Shown here: piece after piece, positions 51,189 through 60,521 of the stretch
Numbering within the stretch: position 1 is the first letter of the stretch
Layout: every line of letters begins with the position of its first letter
From: JBOCEF01 sp050586345
GTDB lineage: Bacteria; Pseudomonadota; Alphaproteobacteria; Rhodobacterales; Rhodobacteraceae
Direction of reading: 5' to 3'
Assembly: GCF_050586345.1 (NCBI RefSeq)
Contig: NZ_JBOCEF010000018.1
Span: 1-64,000 of the forward strand
Length of the DNA: 64,000 nt
Position numbers and translations under genes: made by a program
Notes under the pieces: model-generated
Database searches by the model: none
Told to the model about the DNA's origin: nothing
What the model saw: only the letters and a program-made list of their open reading frames with translations

Positions 51189-53695
51189 CGCCCGCCCCCC
51201 ATGGTCAGCCGCAGCCGTCCCCGCTCGGGGAAGGACGGGTCGTCGGCAAGCTGCAGGATCTCGGCCTCGGCGGGGCGGATCACGCCTGCCTGGAGTTCCC
51301 CGTCCGCCAGCCGCCCGAAGCGCTGGAACCGCAGGGGGGTGACGCTCTCGACCCCCGGCACGGCCATGGCGGCGGCGATGAGAGCAGAAAGGTGCACCGG
51401 CGCCCCGAAGCTGAGCCGGTCGGGGTGGAAGAAGCCAAGCGTCCCATCCGCCGCCGCGACGGGCCCGAGCGCGGCGCGGACCGCCGCCGCCACGCGGGCG
51501 CGCAGCGCATCCGGAGCGGCGCAGACCGAGAGGTGGATGTCCAGCGGCGCCGGGATCGGCCCGCGCACCGCGACGTCGAAGCCGATGGTCCGGAAATGCT
51601 CGAGATGCGCGGCGATGCGCGCCCGGAACGCGGCGTCGGCAGGCGCGCCCCCGAGGCGGTCGACATGCACGAAGATCGTCTGCCACGCCCCGGTCCAGCG
51701 CGGGATGGCGAGGGCGCCGACGACCTCGGGGTGGCGCAGCGCGGCCTCGGCATAGTCGCCCGGCGTGACGGCGCGGTCCTGCTCCCGGAACGCCTCGGGG
51801 GCGTTGAGGCGGATCGAGGCGGCGCTCTCCGGCGCCGCGCCGCCGCGGCCCGGCAGGGGGTTGGTGACGGTCAGTTTCGCGCCCGCCAGGCCGGGGCCGA
51901 GCGCCACGTGGGCCAGCGCTCCGGGGCCGATATTGCCCGCCGGGCCGACCCCGCTGCGCGCCGCGGCGGCGATGGCGGCGCCGGGGGGCGGGGCCTGCCC
52001 GCCGATCCCGTCGCCGAAGCGCAGGGCGGCGGCGCCGTCGATGGTGGTCTCGACCACGAAATCCCGCGCGAAGGGCCCGGAGGACAAGAGGTCCGCCCGC
52101 GCCGTCCAGGTGGAGAAATCGTCGATCAGCCGCAGCGCGGGCAGGCAGTCCGCGGGCGCCGCCCGTGCCAGCTCGGACGCCGGGGCGAAGCCCTCCCGCT
52201 CCGGCGGCCCGCGGAAATCCGCCGGGGCGATGCGCGAGAGGTCCGCCAGCGGCAGCACCGGCCGCCAGGGCAGGCCCGGCAGCGGCATGGGCGGGGACAG
52301 GGCGGGCGAAAGCTCGGCCGCCTCGGAGGCCGTGGCCCCGATGTGATCCGCGGGCGGCAAGGAGGCGCCGTGATCGGCCAGCGCGACGTTGCCGAGGACG
52401 GCGGCGCAGGGCTCGGGCGTCGCGGCGCCGGACTGGCGCGCGGTGCGGGCCGACAGCACCAGGTCGAAGCGGGGCGCATCGGCGGCGTCCCAGTGGACCT
52501 CGACCAGCGCCAGGCCGGGGGCGAGCGGGTCCGCCGTCGCCTCCGCCGCGATCACCCGCACCAGCGCCCGGCGGGCCGGGTCCGCATCGGCCTCGAGCCC
52601 GGTGAGCGGGGAGCGCGTCTCGGCCAGCACCAGCAGGTCCCCGGGCGCGATGGGCCCCTGCCCGCCGCCGGTATCGACAAGGGTGGCCGAGGTCGCCCCG
52701 GCCTTCAGCACGCAGGCGGCGTCGGACCAGGTGTGAAAGGCGATCCTGCTCCGCCAGGGCCAGATTCGCGCCTCGTGCATCGTCTCGAACACCAGCGCGC
52801 CGCCCGCGCGCAGCAGGTCCACATGCGCGGCGCCGTCGAGGACGGGGGACAGGTCCGGGCGCCGCCCGATCACCGGGGTGGCGGCGGGCAGGACGAGGGG
52901 GGCGGGGTGCAGCGGGTCTTCGGCGTACTCGAAACTCACTGGAACCCGCGCGCTCGCCCCCTCGCCCGGGCGGTAATCCACCAGCCGCGCATGGCGGGTG
53001 AGCGACCGCCGCTCCCGCGCCGTGTGCAGGAACGCCTCGGTGCCGATCCAGTCGAGCCGGTAGCTCTGCTGGTCCAGCCGCGCCGCCAGCGCCTCGACCA
53101 GGGTGACGGTGAGGTCGGCGGGGTCGTCCTCGGCGAAGCCCGGGACCAGCTCGCGCATCCGGTCGAGCATCAGGCCCCGCAGCGCCGGCCAGTCGCGGGC
53201 GGTGTAGTCGGGCACGGCGCCGGACGGGGCGGGGGCCGGGGCCGTCGCCGCCCCCGGCGCGCAGTCATAGTCGCCGGGGCAATCCACCTTGAACGAGAAC
53301 TCCACCGCCGCCAGCCGCGGGTCGATGAAGCCCGGCGGCCCGTCGCCATCGACAAGCGAGAGGGTGTAGGTCGAGAAATCCGTCGGCTGCCCGCCCGGCA
53401 GGGTCAGCACGTAGCGCGCGACCGTGCCGCCCCCCGGCTCCGCCGCCACCGGCCCCGAGACGACCGGCGCGGGAAAGCGCACGCCGCCGGTGATGCGAAA
53501 GTTGACTGCTGTCAACTTCGCGTCCGGCAGGGGCAAGGGCTTGACCAGCTCGACCCGGATCTGGGTCGGATCCGACAGGGCCGCGCCCTGCCGCACCTCG
53601 ATGAAATCGATGCCCGACAGGCCCGCCGGGGCGCCGGGGGCGGTCAGCGCCGCCCGCCGCCCGGGCTCGGCGCAATCGTAGCGCGCGCCGGTCAT
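51185..53695 (-). CDS. Baseplate J-like wedge protein 1
   Basis: The 836-aa protein has the same family blocks: PDYTARDWPALRGLMLDRMR, DDPADLTVTLVEALAARLDQ, QSYRLDWIGTEAFLHTARER and, near the end, SIRLNAPEAFREQDRAVTPG, DYAEAALRHPEVVGALAIPR. It fits the Afp11/Pvc11 or T4 gp6-like wedge subunit that forms the baseplate ring. Start ATG 53695 lies in the gp25 stop (overlap of four). The two wedge genes are adjacent, as in known injection loci. Confidence 0.82.
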   Translation of the reverse strand: MTGARYDCAEPGRRAALTAPGAPAGLSGIDFIEVRQGAALSDPTQIRVELVKPLPLPDAKLTAVNFRITGGVRFPAPVVSGPVAAEPGGGTVARYVLTLPGGQPTDFSTYTLSLVDGDGPPGFIDPRLAAVEFSFKVDCPGDYDCAPGAATAPAPAPSGAVPDYTARDWPALRGLMLDRMRELVPGFAEDDPADLTVTLVEALAARLDQQSYRLDWIGTEAFLHTARERRSLTRHARLVDYRPGEGASARVPVSFEYAEDPLHPAPLVLPAATPVIGRRPDLSPVLDGAAHVDLLRAGGALVFETMHEARIWPWRSRIAFHTWSDAACVLKAGATSATLVDTGGGQGPIAPGDLLVLAETRSPLTGLEADADPARRALVRVIAAEATADPLAPGLALVEVHWDAADAPRFDLVLSARTARQSGAATPEPCAAVLGNVALADHGASLPPADHIGATASEAAELSPALSPPMPLPGLPWRPVLPLADLSRIAPADFRGPPEREGFAPASELARAAPADCLPALRLIDDFSTWTARADLLSSGPFARDFVVETTIDGAAALRFGDGIGGQAPPPGAAIAAAARSGVGPAGNIGPGALAHVALGPGLAGAKLTVTNPLPGRGGAAPESAASIRLNAPEAFREQDRAVTPGDYAEAALRHPEVVGALAIPRWTGAWQTIFVHVDRLGGAPADAAFRARIAAHLEHFRTIGFDVAVRGPIPAPLDIHLSVCAAPDALRARVAAAVRAALGPVAAADGTLGFFHPDRLSFGAPVHLSALIAAAMAVPGVESVTPLRFQRFGRLADGELQAGVIRPAEAEILQLADDPSFPERGRLRLTMGGGR

Positions 53696-54063
53696 CCGCC
53701 CGTCACCTCCACCGCCACCCGCTCCACCCGGCCGGTGTCCCGCAGCCGGTACGCCAGCTCCGCTGTCAGCGCCCCGGCGCCGTCGGCCCGCACCTCCAGC
53801 GCCTCGACCTCCAGCACGTGGCCCAGCCATTGCGCCACGCCGCTCTCCAGCGCCGCGGCCAGCGCCTCGGCCGCGATCCCGTCCCCCGCGGCGAACAGCA
53901 TCTGCCGGGCGGGGGAGCCGAAGCCCGGCCGCATCGCCCGCTCGCCCGGCTGGGTGAGGATCAGGAGCCGCAGCATCTGCGCGACATGCGCAGGGGAGCC
54001 GTAGGGATGCGCGGCGCTGCGCCCGTCGGCGCCGGGGGCGAAGGGATGGGCGAGGCGGGTCAT
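53692..54063 (-). CDS. gp25/GPW-like baseplate protein
   Basis: The 123-aa protein has the small GPW/gp25 fold: HVAQMLRLLILTQPGERAMR, PGFGSPARQMLFAAGD, and alternating strands to AELAYRLRDTGRVERVAVEV. The RPGFG region followed by LF is typical. It connects hub and sheath initiation in contractile tails (Afp9-like). It overlaps the tip gene upstream and the wedge gene downstream. Confidence 0.85.
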   Translation of the reverse strand: MTRLAHPFAPGADGRSAAHPYGSPAHVAQMLRLLILTQPGERAMRPGFGSPARQMLFAAGDGIAAEALAAALESGVAQWLGHVLEVEALEVRADGAGALTAELAYRLRDTGRVERVAVEVTGG

Positions 54064-54395
54064 GTCGCCACCACGCGGGCCTGGGACGCGGTGAAGATCG
54101 GCGGGCCCTGCGGGGCCTGTTCGGGCGACAGGCACAGCGCGCTCATCGGGTTGATGAGGACCGGCTGGCCCATCGAGGTCACGCGCGTCGCGGCGGCGAT
54201 GAAGCGCGTGGTGACGCAGGGCGAGGGCTTGCCCCCCGGCAGGGTGAAGGCGCAGCCCGCGACAAGCCCCTGGTCGGTCAGCACGGCGACGGGCTGGCCC
54301 GACACCGTCACCCGCGGCGATGCGGGCACGAGGGTGAGCGTCCCGCCATGGGGACAGGCGGCGGAGGCGCCGACGTGAAGGATGGGTCCGGGCAT
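54060..54395 (-). CDS. PAAR-like spike tip protein
   Basis: The 111-aa protein has PAAR/DUF4280-like features: MPGPILHVGASAACPHGGTL, VSGQPVAVLTDQGLVAGCAF, SMGQPVLINPMSALCLSPEQ, with Cys and His residues that could bind the metal at the apex. It would cap the spike (Afp10-like role). It follows the gp5-like spike gene by 16 bases and overlaps gp25 by four. Confidence 0.82.
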   Translation of the reverse strand: MPGPILHVGASAACPHGGTLTLVPASPRVTVSGQPVAVLTDQGLVAGCAFTLPGGKPSPCVTTRFIAAATRVTSMGQPVLINPMSALCLSPEQAPQGPPIFTASQARVVAT

Positions 54396-54411
54396 GGTCT
54401 GGTCTCCGCGC

Positions 54412-54927
54412 TCAGGTCACCACGAGGGCGCCGTTGTTGATGATGACGGAGGGGCCGGACATCACGATGGTCGCCCCCTGCCCGTTGCTGATCGACACCC
54501 CGGCCGCCCCGATCGAGATCATCGCCCCCGTGGCGGTCTTCACGAACACCTGCTGGGCGGGGTTGTCCGACAGGGTCACCGAGGTGCCGGTGGTGGTCTG
54601 CATGTGGATGTTCGGGGTCACCGGGGTCGCGCCCGCCAGCGCCAGCGCCGGGAAGCCCGCGGGGTCGGGGAAGAAGCCGCCGGACCAGATCGGGTGGTCG
54701 GGATCGCCGGCCTCGAACTCCACCCACACTCCCGCGCCGATCTGCGGCAGCGCCACCATCCCCGCCATCCCCTTGGCGGCGAAGGGAAAGGACGGCATCG
54801 CCCAGGTCGACGGGAACAGCCCGTACTTGTCCCCGAGCTGGACCATGATCCGCCCCTGGTTCTGCGGATCCACGTTGTTGATCACGGTGGCGCGGTACTT
54901 GCCGTAGAAAACGGGGCCGTTGGTCAT
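54412..54927 (-). CDS. gp5/VgrG-like spike protein (baseplate assembly protein V)
   Basis: The 171-aa protein begins with an OB fold (YGKYRATVINNVDPQNQGRI, GVWVEFEAGDPDHPIWSGGF), the Phage_base_V pattern. It ends in repeated beta rungs (GAMISIGAAGVSISNGQGAT) forming a short needle. It makes the central spike with the hub encoded upstream (ATGA overlap). In Afp and Pvc the two are fused as Afp8; here they are separate. Confidence 0.87.
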   Translation of the reverse strand: MTNGPVFYGKYRATVINNVDPQNQGRIMVQLGDKYGLFPSTWAMPSFPFAAKGMAGMVALPQIGAGVWVEFEAGDPDHPIWSGGFFPDPAGFPALALAGATPVTPNIHMQTTTGTSVTLSDNPAQQVFVKTATGAMISIGAAGVSISNGQGATIVMSGPSVIINNGALVVT

Positions 54928-56066
54928 GTCGGAACGCCTGTCGCTGGAAGGGGGGGAGGGGTGAAGGCCCGCGGCAGCAGCCCGTCGCGCGCGAGGGAAA
55001 ACGCCTGGGTCCAGCTGCCGGGCTTCAGCCGGTGGGTGACCGAGGAGACGTACCAGGTCCCGTCATGGGCGATCCCGGCGCCGCGGACCGTCGCCAGCTT
55101 TCGCGCCTCGAGCGGCGCGCCGTAGCGCGCGACGTCGAGCGTGCCGGAGGCGGTCAGCGGATCGCCCCGCGCCGCCCCCCCCAGCGCCAGCCCGATCGCC
55201 TCGACCGCCCCGAGGCGCTCGGTCTCCATCAGCCGCAGGCGGGACGGGACGATGGGACGGCCCGCGAGCGGGGGCTTGAGGAGGCCGACATTCGGGACCG
55301 GCACGGGGACCGAGAAATTGGCCGCCTTCACGAAGGCGAATTTCTGTTCCGCCGCGTCGCCGTCGGCGGTGAAGGACAGGCTGTCGACATTGCGCGCCTG
55401 GTCCATGTCGAGCGTCAGCGCGGGCTGCTCGGTCCCGAGACGCATCTCGGGGCCCCAGTAGACGGTGTTCATGCCCGGCTTCGGCCCCGGCTCGGCATAC
55501 AGCACGTAGCCTGCATCCTGCGCGAGGCGGGTCATGTATTCGAGGTCCGAGCCCTGCTGCGCGGGGATCCTGTCGGTGGGCGAATGGATCACGTCGCCGG
55601 GGGCCGGCAGCACCTTCGGGATCACCCCGAACATCGGGTACTTTGCCAGCATCATCAGCACCCGGACCGAGGCCGGGACCGCCGGGTAGGGCATCCCGGT
55701 GAAGTCGATGGCGTCCATGTAGCCCAGCACGTCCTCGCCCGTCAGGGTCAGCCGGTTCCTGCCGGGGACGGCGGAGGCGTCGACATCGGCGCGCTTGACC
55801 GGCCCGTCGGCCAGCACCCGCGTCACGCCCCCCAGCGTCGCGGTCAGGATCACCCGGTTCAGCGGGTCGAAATACCCCCCCGGCAGGCGCTGCGTCGCGA
55901 TGGGCGAGGTCTTCGAATAGAGGAAGGACAGCTGGAAGCCCGAGCGTCCGCCCGAGGCCTGGGTGACCTCCGCGCCCTCGAACGCGGCGGCCACGTCCGG
56001 CGGGACCGGCTGCGTCGCCACCGGCCCGATGCGGATCCCGAGCGTGACGCCCTCAAGCCCGGCCAT
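54924..56066 (-). CDS. Spike hub protein (gp27/phage late control D-like)
   Basis: The 380-aa protein fits the hub fold: IGPVATQPVPPDVAAAFEGA, GYFDPLNRVILTATLGGVTR, SDLEYMTRLAQDAGYVLYAE (the hub signature) and YVSSVTHRLKPGSWTQAFSL. The hub trimer joins tube to spike. ATG 56066 overlaps the LysM-like gene by 14 bases; a longer in-frame start at 56234 would give a low-complexity arginine-rich extension. Confidence 0.82.
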   Translation of the reverse strand: MAGLEGVTLGIRIGPVATQPVPPDVAAAFEGAEVTQASGGRSGFQLSFLYSKTSPIATQRLPGGYFDPLNRVILTATLGGVTRVLADGPVKRADVDASAVPGRNRLTLTGEDVLGYMDAIDFTGMPYPAVPASVRVLMMLAKYPMFGVIPKVLPAPGDVIHSPTDRIPAQQGSDLEYMTRLAQDAGYVLYAEPGPKPGMNTVYWGPEMRLGTEQPALTLDMDQARNVDSLSFTADGDAAEQKFAFVKAANFSVPVPVPNVGLLKPPLAGRPIVPSRLRLMETERLGAVEAIGLALGGAARGDPLTASGTLDVARYGAPLEARKLATVRGAGIAHDGTWYVSSVTHRLKPGSWTQAFSLARDGLLPRAFTPPPLPATGVPT

Positions 56067-56358
56067 CCGACACCTCCAAAGGCAGCGGCAGCGCGAGGCG
56101 CTTGCGCGGGCGGGCCGTCGCCTCGGCCGGGTCCGCGGCGCCGTCCGCGTCGACGATCCGCCAGTACAGGAGCGGGTCGCCCATCGCCTCGGCGGCCAGC
56201 GCGTCGATCCGCTCGCCCCCCGCGAGGTCGACATGGGCGAAGGCGGTGAAGCGCGCCGGGTCGGGCAGGATGCGCCGGGCGCGGAAGGGGATGCGCGCCT
56301 CCTCCGGGCCCGTCTCGCGCACCGGCAGGCCGTGATAGCGGCTGTTGGGGTCGGTCAT
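56053..56358 (-). CDS. LysM/gpX-like baseplate hub protein
   Basis: The 101-aa protein contains FAHVDLAGGERIDALAAEAM and GDPLLYWRIVDADG, the tail-X/LysM pattern of contractile systems. It follows the tube-adaptor gene by 16 bases. In Afp7 the tube adaptor and LysM are one chain; here they seem to be split into two genes. Confidence 0.75.
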   Translation of the reverse strand: MTDPNSRYHGLPVRETGPEEARIPFRARRILPDPARFTAFAHVDLAGGERIDALAAEAMGDPLLYWRIVDADGAADPAEATARPRKRLALPLPLEVSDGRA

Positions 56359-56374
56359 CGCGCGCGCCTTTCCA

Positions 56375-57031
56375 TCAGATGCTCGTCAGTCCCACGGCCG
56401 ACAGGCCGCGGGCGCGGGTCCCGGCCCGCTTCTCGCGCCGCGCGAGGGCGGCGAGGTAGAGCCCGGCGGGGCCGGAGCCCCAGGGCAGGTCCTCGGTGGT
56501 CAGCACCTCGACCGAGAGCGCCGCCGTGGCGCGGATCGGGCTGAGGGCGATGTCGAACGCCTCCTCGGTCACGGTCATCGCGGTGATCCGCACGGGCATC
56601 ACCCGCCCGGGCCCGAGCACGAGGATCGCGAGGGGCGAGGGGGCGGGCAGGATCTCGAGCGCGCCGAGCCGGGCCTGTTCGATCCCGGCCTCGATGTCGG
56701 CGACGGCGGGGGAGAGCAGGGTTTCGAGCGCGGCGAGGTCCGCCGCCACGCCTTCCTGCCCCGGGGCCAGCACCGGCCCGCCGGGGACCTGGGGGGCGTG
56801 GAGCGCGTCGAGCTCGATCTCGAAGCTCCAGCTTTCGGCGGCGGGGCCGGTGAGGCGCGCGGCCTCGAGCCCGTCGCCCCCGCCCGAGGCGGCGCCGCGG
56901 GGGGTGACGGTGCGGGTCAGCAGCTCGGGGTTGAACTGGAACGGGATGGTGCGCAGGGCGGCCTTGCCCTCGGCGTCCATCACCACGAAGCCGCCGCGCA
57001 GCGCGCGGGCGGAGGCGGAAAGCGCGGTCAT
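56375..57031 (-). CDS. Contractile injection tube-adaptor protein (CIS_tube, Afp7 N-terminal-like)
   Basis: The 218-aa protein has the opening of this family: GGFVVMDAEGKAALRTIPFQ then FNPELLTRTVTPRG. Later blocks are SWSFEIELDALHAPQVPGGP and MPVRITAMTVTEEAFDIALS. The family sits between inner tube and hub. Start ATG 57031 was chosen because the conserved strand begins right after; the upstream frame is Pro/Arg-rich. It overlaps a small gene upstream (57028-57219) by four bases. Confidence 0.83.
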   Translation of the reverse strand: MTALSASARALRGGFVVMDAEGKAALRTIPFQFNPELLTRTVTPRGAASGGGDGLEAARLTGPAAESWSFEIELDALHAPQVPGGPVLAPGQEGVAADLAALETLLSPAVADIEAGIEQARLGALEILPAPSPLAILVLGPGRVMPVRITAMTVTEEAFDIALSPIRATAALSVEVLTTEDLPWGSGPAGLYLAALARREKRAGTRARGLSAVGLTSI

Positions 57032-57219
57032 CGGGACCCTCCGGGCTGTGCGGGCGCCGCCCGCGGGGCGGGCTGGGCGGTGACCGCCCGCGGGGCGGCC
57101 CCCGGGGCGGTCCGGGCGGGCGGTGGGACGGGCCGGGCGGCGGGCGCGGCGGCGCGGGGACGGCGCGCGCGTCGAAGGGGGCGGCGGCAAGGGGGGCGGC
57201 GGCGAGGGGGGGCGGCCAT
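57028..57219 (-). CDS. Small Pro/Arg-rich protein (63 aa)
   Basis: An open frame from ATG 57219 to TGA 57028 fits exactly between two genes, with a TGATG overlap at the start and an ATGA overlap at the end. The peptide is almost only Ala, Pro and Arg (APPRRRPPCRRPLRRARRPR) and must be disordered and very basic. Afp and Pvc operons also carry a ~60-aa gene (Afp6) just before the tube adaptor, so a real gene is plausible. Composition alone could also arise from GC-rich spacer, so confidence is moderate. Confidence 0.42.
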   Translation of the reverse strand: MAAPPRRRPPCRRPLRRARRPRAAAPAARPVPPPARTAPGAAPRAVTAQPAPRAAPAQPGGSR

Positions 57220-60200
57220 CACACCTCCTCCGTCTTGCCGAGGCTGAGGATGTCGCTGATCACCGTCTTCGGATCCAGCGACGGCTCGACCGAGATGTCC
57301 GAGGGCCTGGGCAGCTTCAGCTCCCCGCCCTTGCCATAGCGGATCTCGCCGAGATTGAGCTTGAGCTGCGGCCCGAGCTTCATCGTCGCCGTCTCGCCCA
57401 GCGGGTAGGTCCAGTTGTAGGACCACAGGCCCTTGGCGATGTAGACCCGGGCCTCGAGATTGACGGCGAGGCTGGCCTCCATCCCCCCGCTCGCCTCGCC
57501 CACCGCGGCGAAGCCGAAGGCGCCGTCGGCGTAATCCACCGTGACCCGCGCCCCGGCATGGCCGGGAACGCCCAGCGTCGGCTCCACCGACAGCCCGCCC
57601 TCGGCCCCCGCGACGCCGCCGGCGAACTCGGCCCCGATGCTGGCGCCGAACGTGCCCGTCAGCCCGACATAGGCGTCGACGGACAGCGCGCTGGTGGCGG
57701 AGGCGGCGAGGGAGATGTCCTCCTCGAACGGGTAGAAGGACGCCTTGACCGTGGGCGCCTTCAGCACCACCGGCCCGGCGTGGTATTTCACCATCAGCCC
57801 GGCCGAGACGCCGATGGTGCCGTTCACGAGGGGCGAGACCCCGGGGATCGGGAACGGGAAGGACAGGCGCTTCCCGCGGAACAGGTCGATCTCTCCGCCC
57901 TTGTCGGAGGGCCAGCGGCGCAGCAGCGGGATGTCGTCATGCGCGACCTCGCCATCCACCCGCACCCGGCCGTCCCTCTCGGTCTTCGCGCCGAACTCGA
58001 TGTCGAGATCATCGGTGAAGCGATAGCGGATGCGGCCCTCGAGGATCCGCGCGCCGGACCCGTCGACTGCGATCTTGACCCGGGCGCGCAGCGGGTCGCC
58101 GTCCTTCCTGATCAGCGCGCCGCCGCTGAACGCGCCCTCCTCGCCCTTCTTCTGGCGGTACCTGACCTGGATGTCGCTGGAGATGCCGTTCCAGGTGACC
58201 GTGCCGCCGCCCGCCATCTCCAGCAGCGTGTCCGAGAAGCTCCCCTCGATCTGCACCGACGGGACCATGGGCAGGGGCTTCGGGATGGTGGCCTTGGCGT
58301 AATAGCCGATGCCCTGCCCCTCCCAGGCCGTGAGGAAATCGACATCCACCCCCTTGATCTGCATGTGCAGCCCGCCGCCGGCGAAGGGCTTGATCTCCTT
58401 GCCGACCGAGCGGAAGCCGAAGGACGCGTCGGCGGTCACCCCGCTGTAGGAGGAGGAGGTCGCGGTCAGCTTGCCGGACCAGCCCTCCTCGGCGGTGAAG
58501 CTCAGCTCGCCCCGCGCGGCGGCGACGCCCGGCAGATCCCGCGCCGGTTCCAGGTCCCCGGTCACGGCCAGCAGGCCCCGCTCCAGCCCCGCCTTCACCT
58601 TGCCGCGCAGCACGGGGTTGGTGGCAGGGCCGACCTCGAATTCAAGATCGCCGCCGGGGATGAAATCGGGCGCGAGCGCCAGCGACACCTCGCCCGCGGT
58701 GAAGCGGAACAGGTGGTTGCGGGGCTTGAGCTTGTCGGCGGCGATCGGCGCGACGACCGAGAGCGTGTCCGCGCCGTCCCGCGGGGCCGAGAACGTCACC
58801 GCGATGTCCCCGAACAGCGGCACGGTGGAGCGGATCACCCCCCTGGCCGACAGGGTTCCCGCGTCGTCGAGCGAGAGCTGGCCCAGCGTGCCGGGCGACA
58901 GGTACGGGTAGTAGAACGACACCGCCTCGTTCCTGCCGGGCGTCAGGTGCACGTCCCGCACCTCGCCCGCCGCGGCGTCCCCCTGCGCCCCGGCGCCGGC
59001 GGGGGCGAGCTCGGCGTGAAGATGCACCTTCGCGTCCTGGTCGCCGAGGCCGCCGCGCTTGACCGCGGCGCTGTCGAGCACGCCCTCGATATGCTGGATC
59101 TTCTGCCCCGGCCCGGCGCCGCGGTCGATGGTCTTGAGGCGCACCGCCGGGATCAGCCGCCGCGCGCGCAGGTCCAGCGCCAGCTTGCCCGCGTCGCCGA
59201 GGCTGGTGGCGGCGGACATCCCCCCGGCGCGCAGCGTCACCGGCTTGCCCTTCGCCGCGGCGCGCAGCCTGGCGTCGCCCTTCACGCGGCCGCTGCGCAG
59301 CATGTCCTCGACCTTCCAGGCCCCAGCCGCGGCGTCGGTCGAGGCCAGCGTCACCGCCTTGAAGCGCAGCTGCATGTTGCGCGCGTCGGGGCCGCGCATC
59401 CCGGGGGCGCGCACCGCCTTCACCAGCCGGACCATGGCGTCATAGGCGTCGCGGCCCGAATCCTGGTTGGTCTTCGCCTCGAGCAGCTGCAGGTTCTCGA
59501 TGATCGAGACCCCGCCCATCTGCTTCTCGACGACGTGGTCGATATTGCAATGGGAGTCCGAGAGCGAGGAGCCGAGCCCCGCCAGGATCGCCGCGGCGCT
59601 GGCGTCGGCGCGCACGGCCTCGACCTTCGGGTCGGTCTTCGCGGCTTCCTCGAAGGCGGTGGGGATCTGCCGCTCATGGGTGAAGCCGTAGGATTGCAGC
59701 CAGAGCTTCTTGTAATTCTCCTTCCCCTCCTTCCAGGCGGCGACCGAGGCGCCGTTGATGATCGGGGTGAAGACCAGCCGCCCGCCGCCGGCGGCCTTGT
59801 CGTGGATCTCCTTCACCCAGGGGCCCGCGCCCTTGTCGCGGGGCATCTGGAAATTCGCGATCTCGAGCACGAGCCGGGTCGTGCCCACGCCCCTGGGTTC
59901 GTCCTCGAGCGCGGTCATCCCGGCGGGCAGCCGGTCCGGGGTCGGCGCGGCGGGGGCGGCGGGGGGCGGGGCGGCGTCCTCGGGGGCGCGCTGGAGCGCG
60001 CCGCGGGGCGCGGGGGCGAGGGCGGGGACGGGGCGGCCGGCGGCGAAGGCGGCGGCGGCGGCGTCCGCCTCGGCCTCGAGCGCGCGGGAGAGGGCGGAGG
60101 CGGGCGGCGGGCCGCCGCTGGCATGGACCCCCTGCGCCTGCTGGAGGACATGGGCCGCCTCGTGCGCGATCAGCCCGCGGCCGGCGGCGGTGTCGGGCCG

Positions 60201-60521
60201 GTAGGCGCCGCGGGCGAAGGAGACGTCGTGTCCGGCGGCGAAGGCCCGCGCGCCGATCCCGCGCGCGGCGTCATGGGCGCGGGCGTCGTCATGGACGCGG
60301 ACATGGGACAGGTCGCGACCGAAGGCGCTTTCGAGCGGCCCGCGGACCGAGGCGGCCAGCGGCGCCCCGCCCGAGAACGGGGCCGGGGCGAAAGAGGGCG
60401 CGAAGGCGGGGGCCGCGGGCGCGGCCCCGCTCGCCGGTTTGCGCTGCACGGCGCGCAGGGCGGGTCGGGCGGCCCCGGCCGGGCGCGGGAGGGGCTGCAT
60501 CTCCATCCGGCGGGCGGTCAT
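57219..60521 (-). CDS. DUF4157 protein with internal HNH-like motif; candidate injection cargo
   Basis: The 1100-aa protein opens with a disordered stretch and then the DUF4157 domain (residues 60-135), with the zinc-protease-like RGLIAHEAAHVLQQAQG (HEAAH 120-124). This domain is a marker of extracellular contractile injection loci and is often attached to cargo. Residues 321-356 fit an HNH-type endonuclease: DH (328-329), GG (336-337), ENLQLLEAKTN (N343, N352) and a final G356. The other ~700 residues are beta-rich repeats (GGGLHMQIKGVDVDFLTAWE; AGARVTVDYADGAFGFAAVG), without transmembrane parts. It is encoded amid the structural genes and coupled to both neighbours. Toxin role is inference. 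Confidence 0.72.
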   Translation of the reverse strand: MTARRMEMQPLPRPAGAARPALRAVQRKPASGAAPAAPAFAPSFAPAPFSGGAPLAASVRGPLESAFGRDLSHVRVHDDARAHDAARGIGARAFAAGHDVSFARGAYRPDTAAGRGLIAHEAAHVLQQAQGVHASGGPPPASALSRALEAEADAAAAAFAAGRPVPALAPAPRGALQRAPEDAAPPPAAPAAPTPDRLPAGMTALEDEPRGVGTTRLVLEIANFQMPRDKGAGPWVKEIHDKAAGGGRLVFTPIINGASVAAWKEGKENYKKLWLQSYGFTHERQIPTAFEEAAKTDPKVEAVRADASAAAILAGLGSSLSDSHCNIDHVVEKQMGGVSIIENLQLLEAKTNQDSGRDAYDAMVRLVKAVRAPGMRGPDARNMQLRFKAVTLASTDAAAGAWKVEDMLRSGRVKGDARLRAAAKGKPVTLRAGGMSAATSLGDAGKLALDLRARRLIPAVRLKTIDRGAGPGQKIQHIEGVLDSAAVKRGGLGDQDAKVHLHAELAPAGAGAQGDAAAGEVRDVHLTPGRNEAVSFYYPYLSPGTLGQLSLDDAGTLSARGVIRSTVPLFGDIAVTFSAPRDGADTLSVVAPIAADKLKPRNHLFRFTAGEVSLALAPDFIPGGDLEFEVGPATNPVLRGKVKAGLERGLLAVTGDLEPARDLPGVAAARGELSFTAEEGWSGKLTATSSSYSGVTADASFGFRSVGKEIKPFAGGGLHMQIKGVDVDFLTAWEGQGIGYYAKATIPKPLPMVPSVQIEGSFSDTLLEMAGGGTVTWNGISSDIQVRYRQKKGEEGAFSGGALIRKDGDPLRARVKIAVDGSGARILEGRIRYRFTDDLDIEFGAKTERDGRVRVDGEVAHDDIPLLRRWPSDKGGEIDLFRGKRLSFPFPIPGVSPLVNGTIGVSAGLMVKYHAGPVVLKAPTVKASFYPFEEDISLAASATSALSVDAYVGLTGTFGASIGAEFAGGVAGAEGGLSVEPTLGVPGHAGARVTVDYADGAFGFAAVGEASGGMEASLAVNLEARVYIAKGLWSYNWTYPLGETATMKLGPQLKLNLGEIRYGKGGELKLPRPSDISVEPSLDPKTVISDILSLGKTEEV

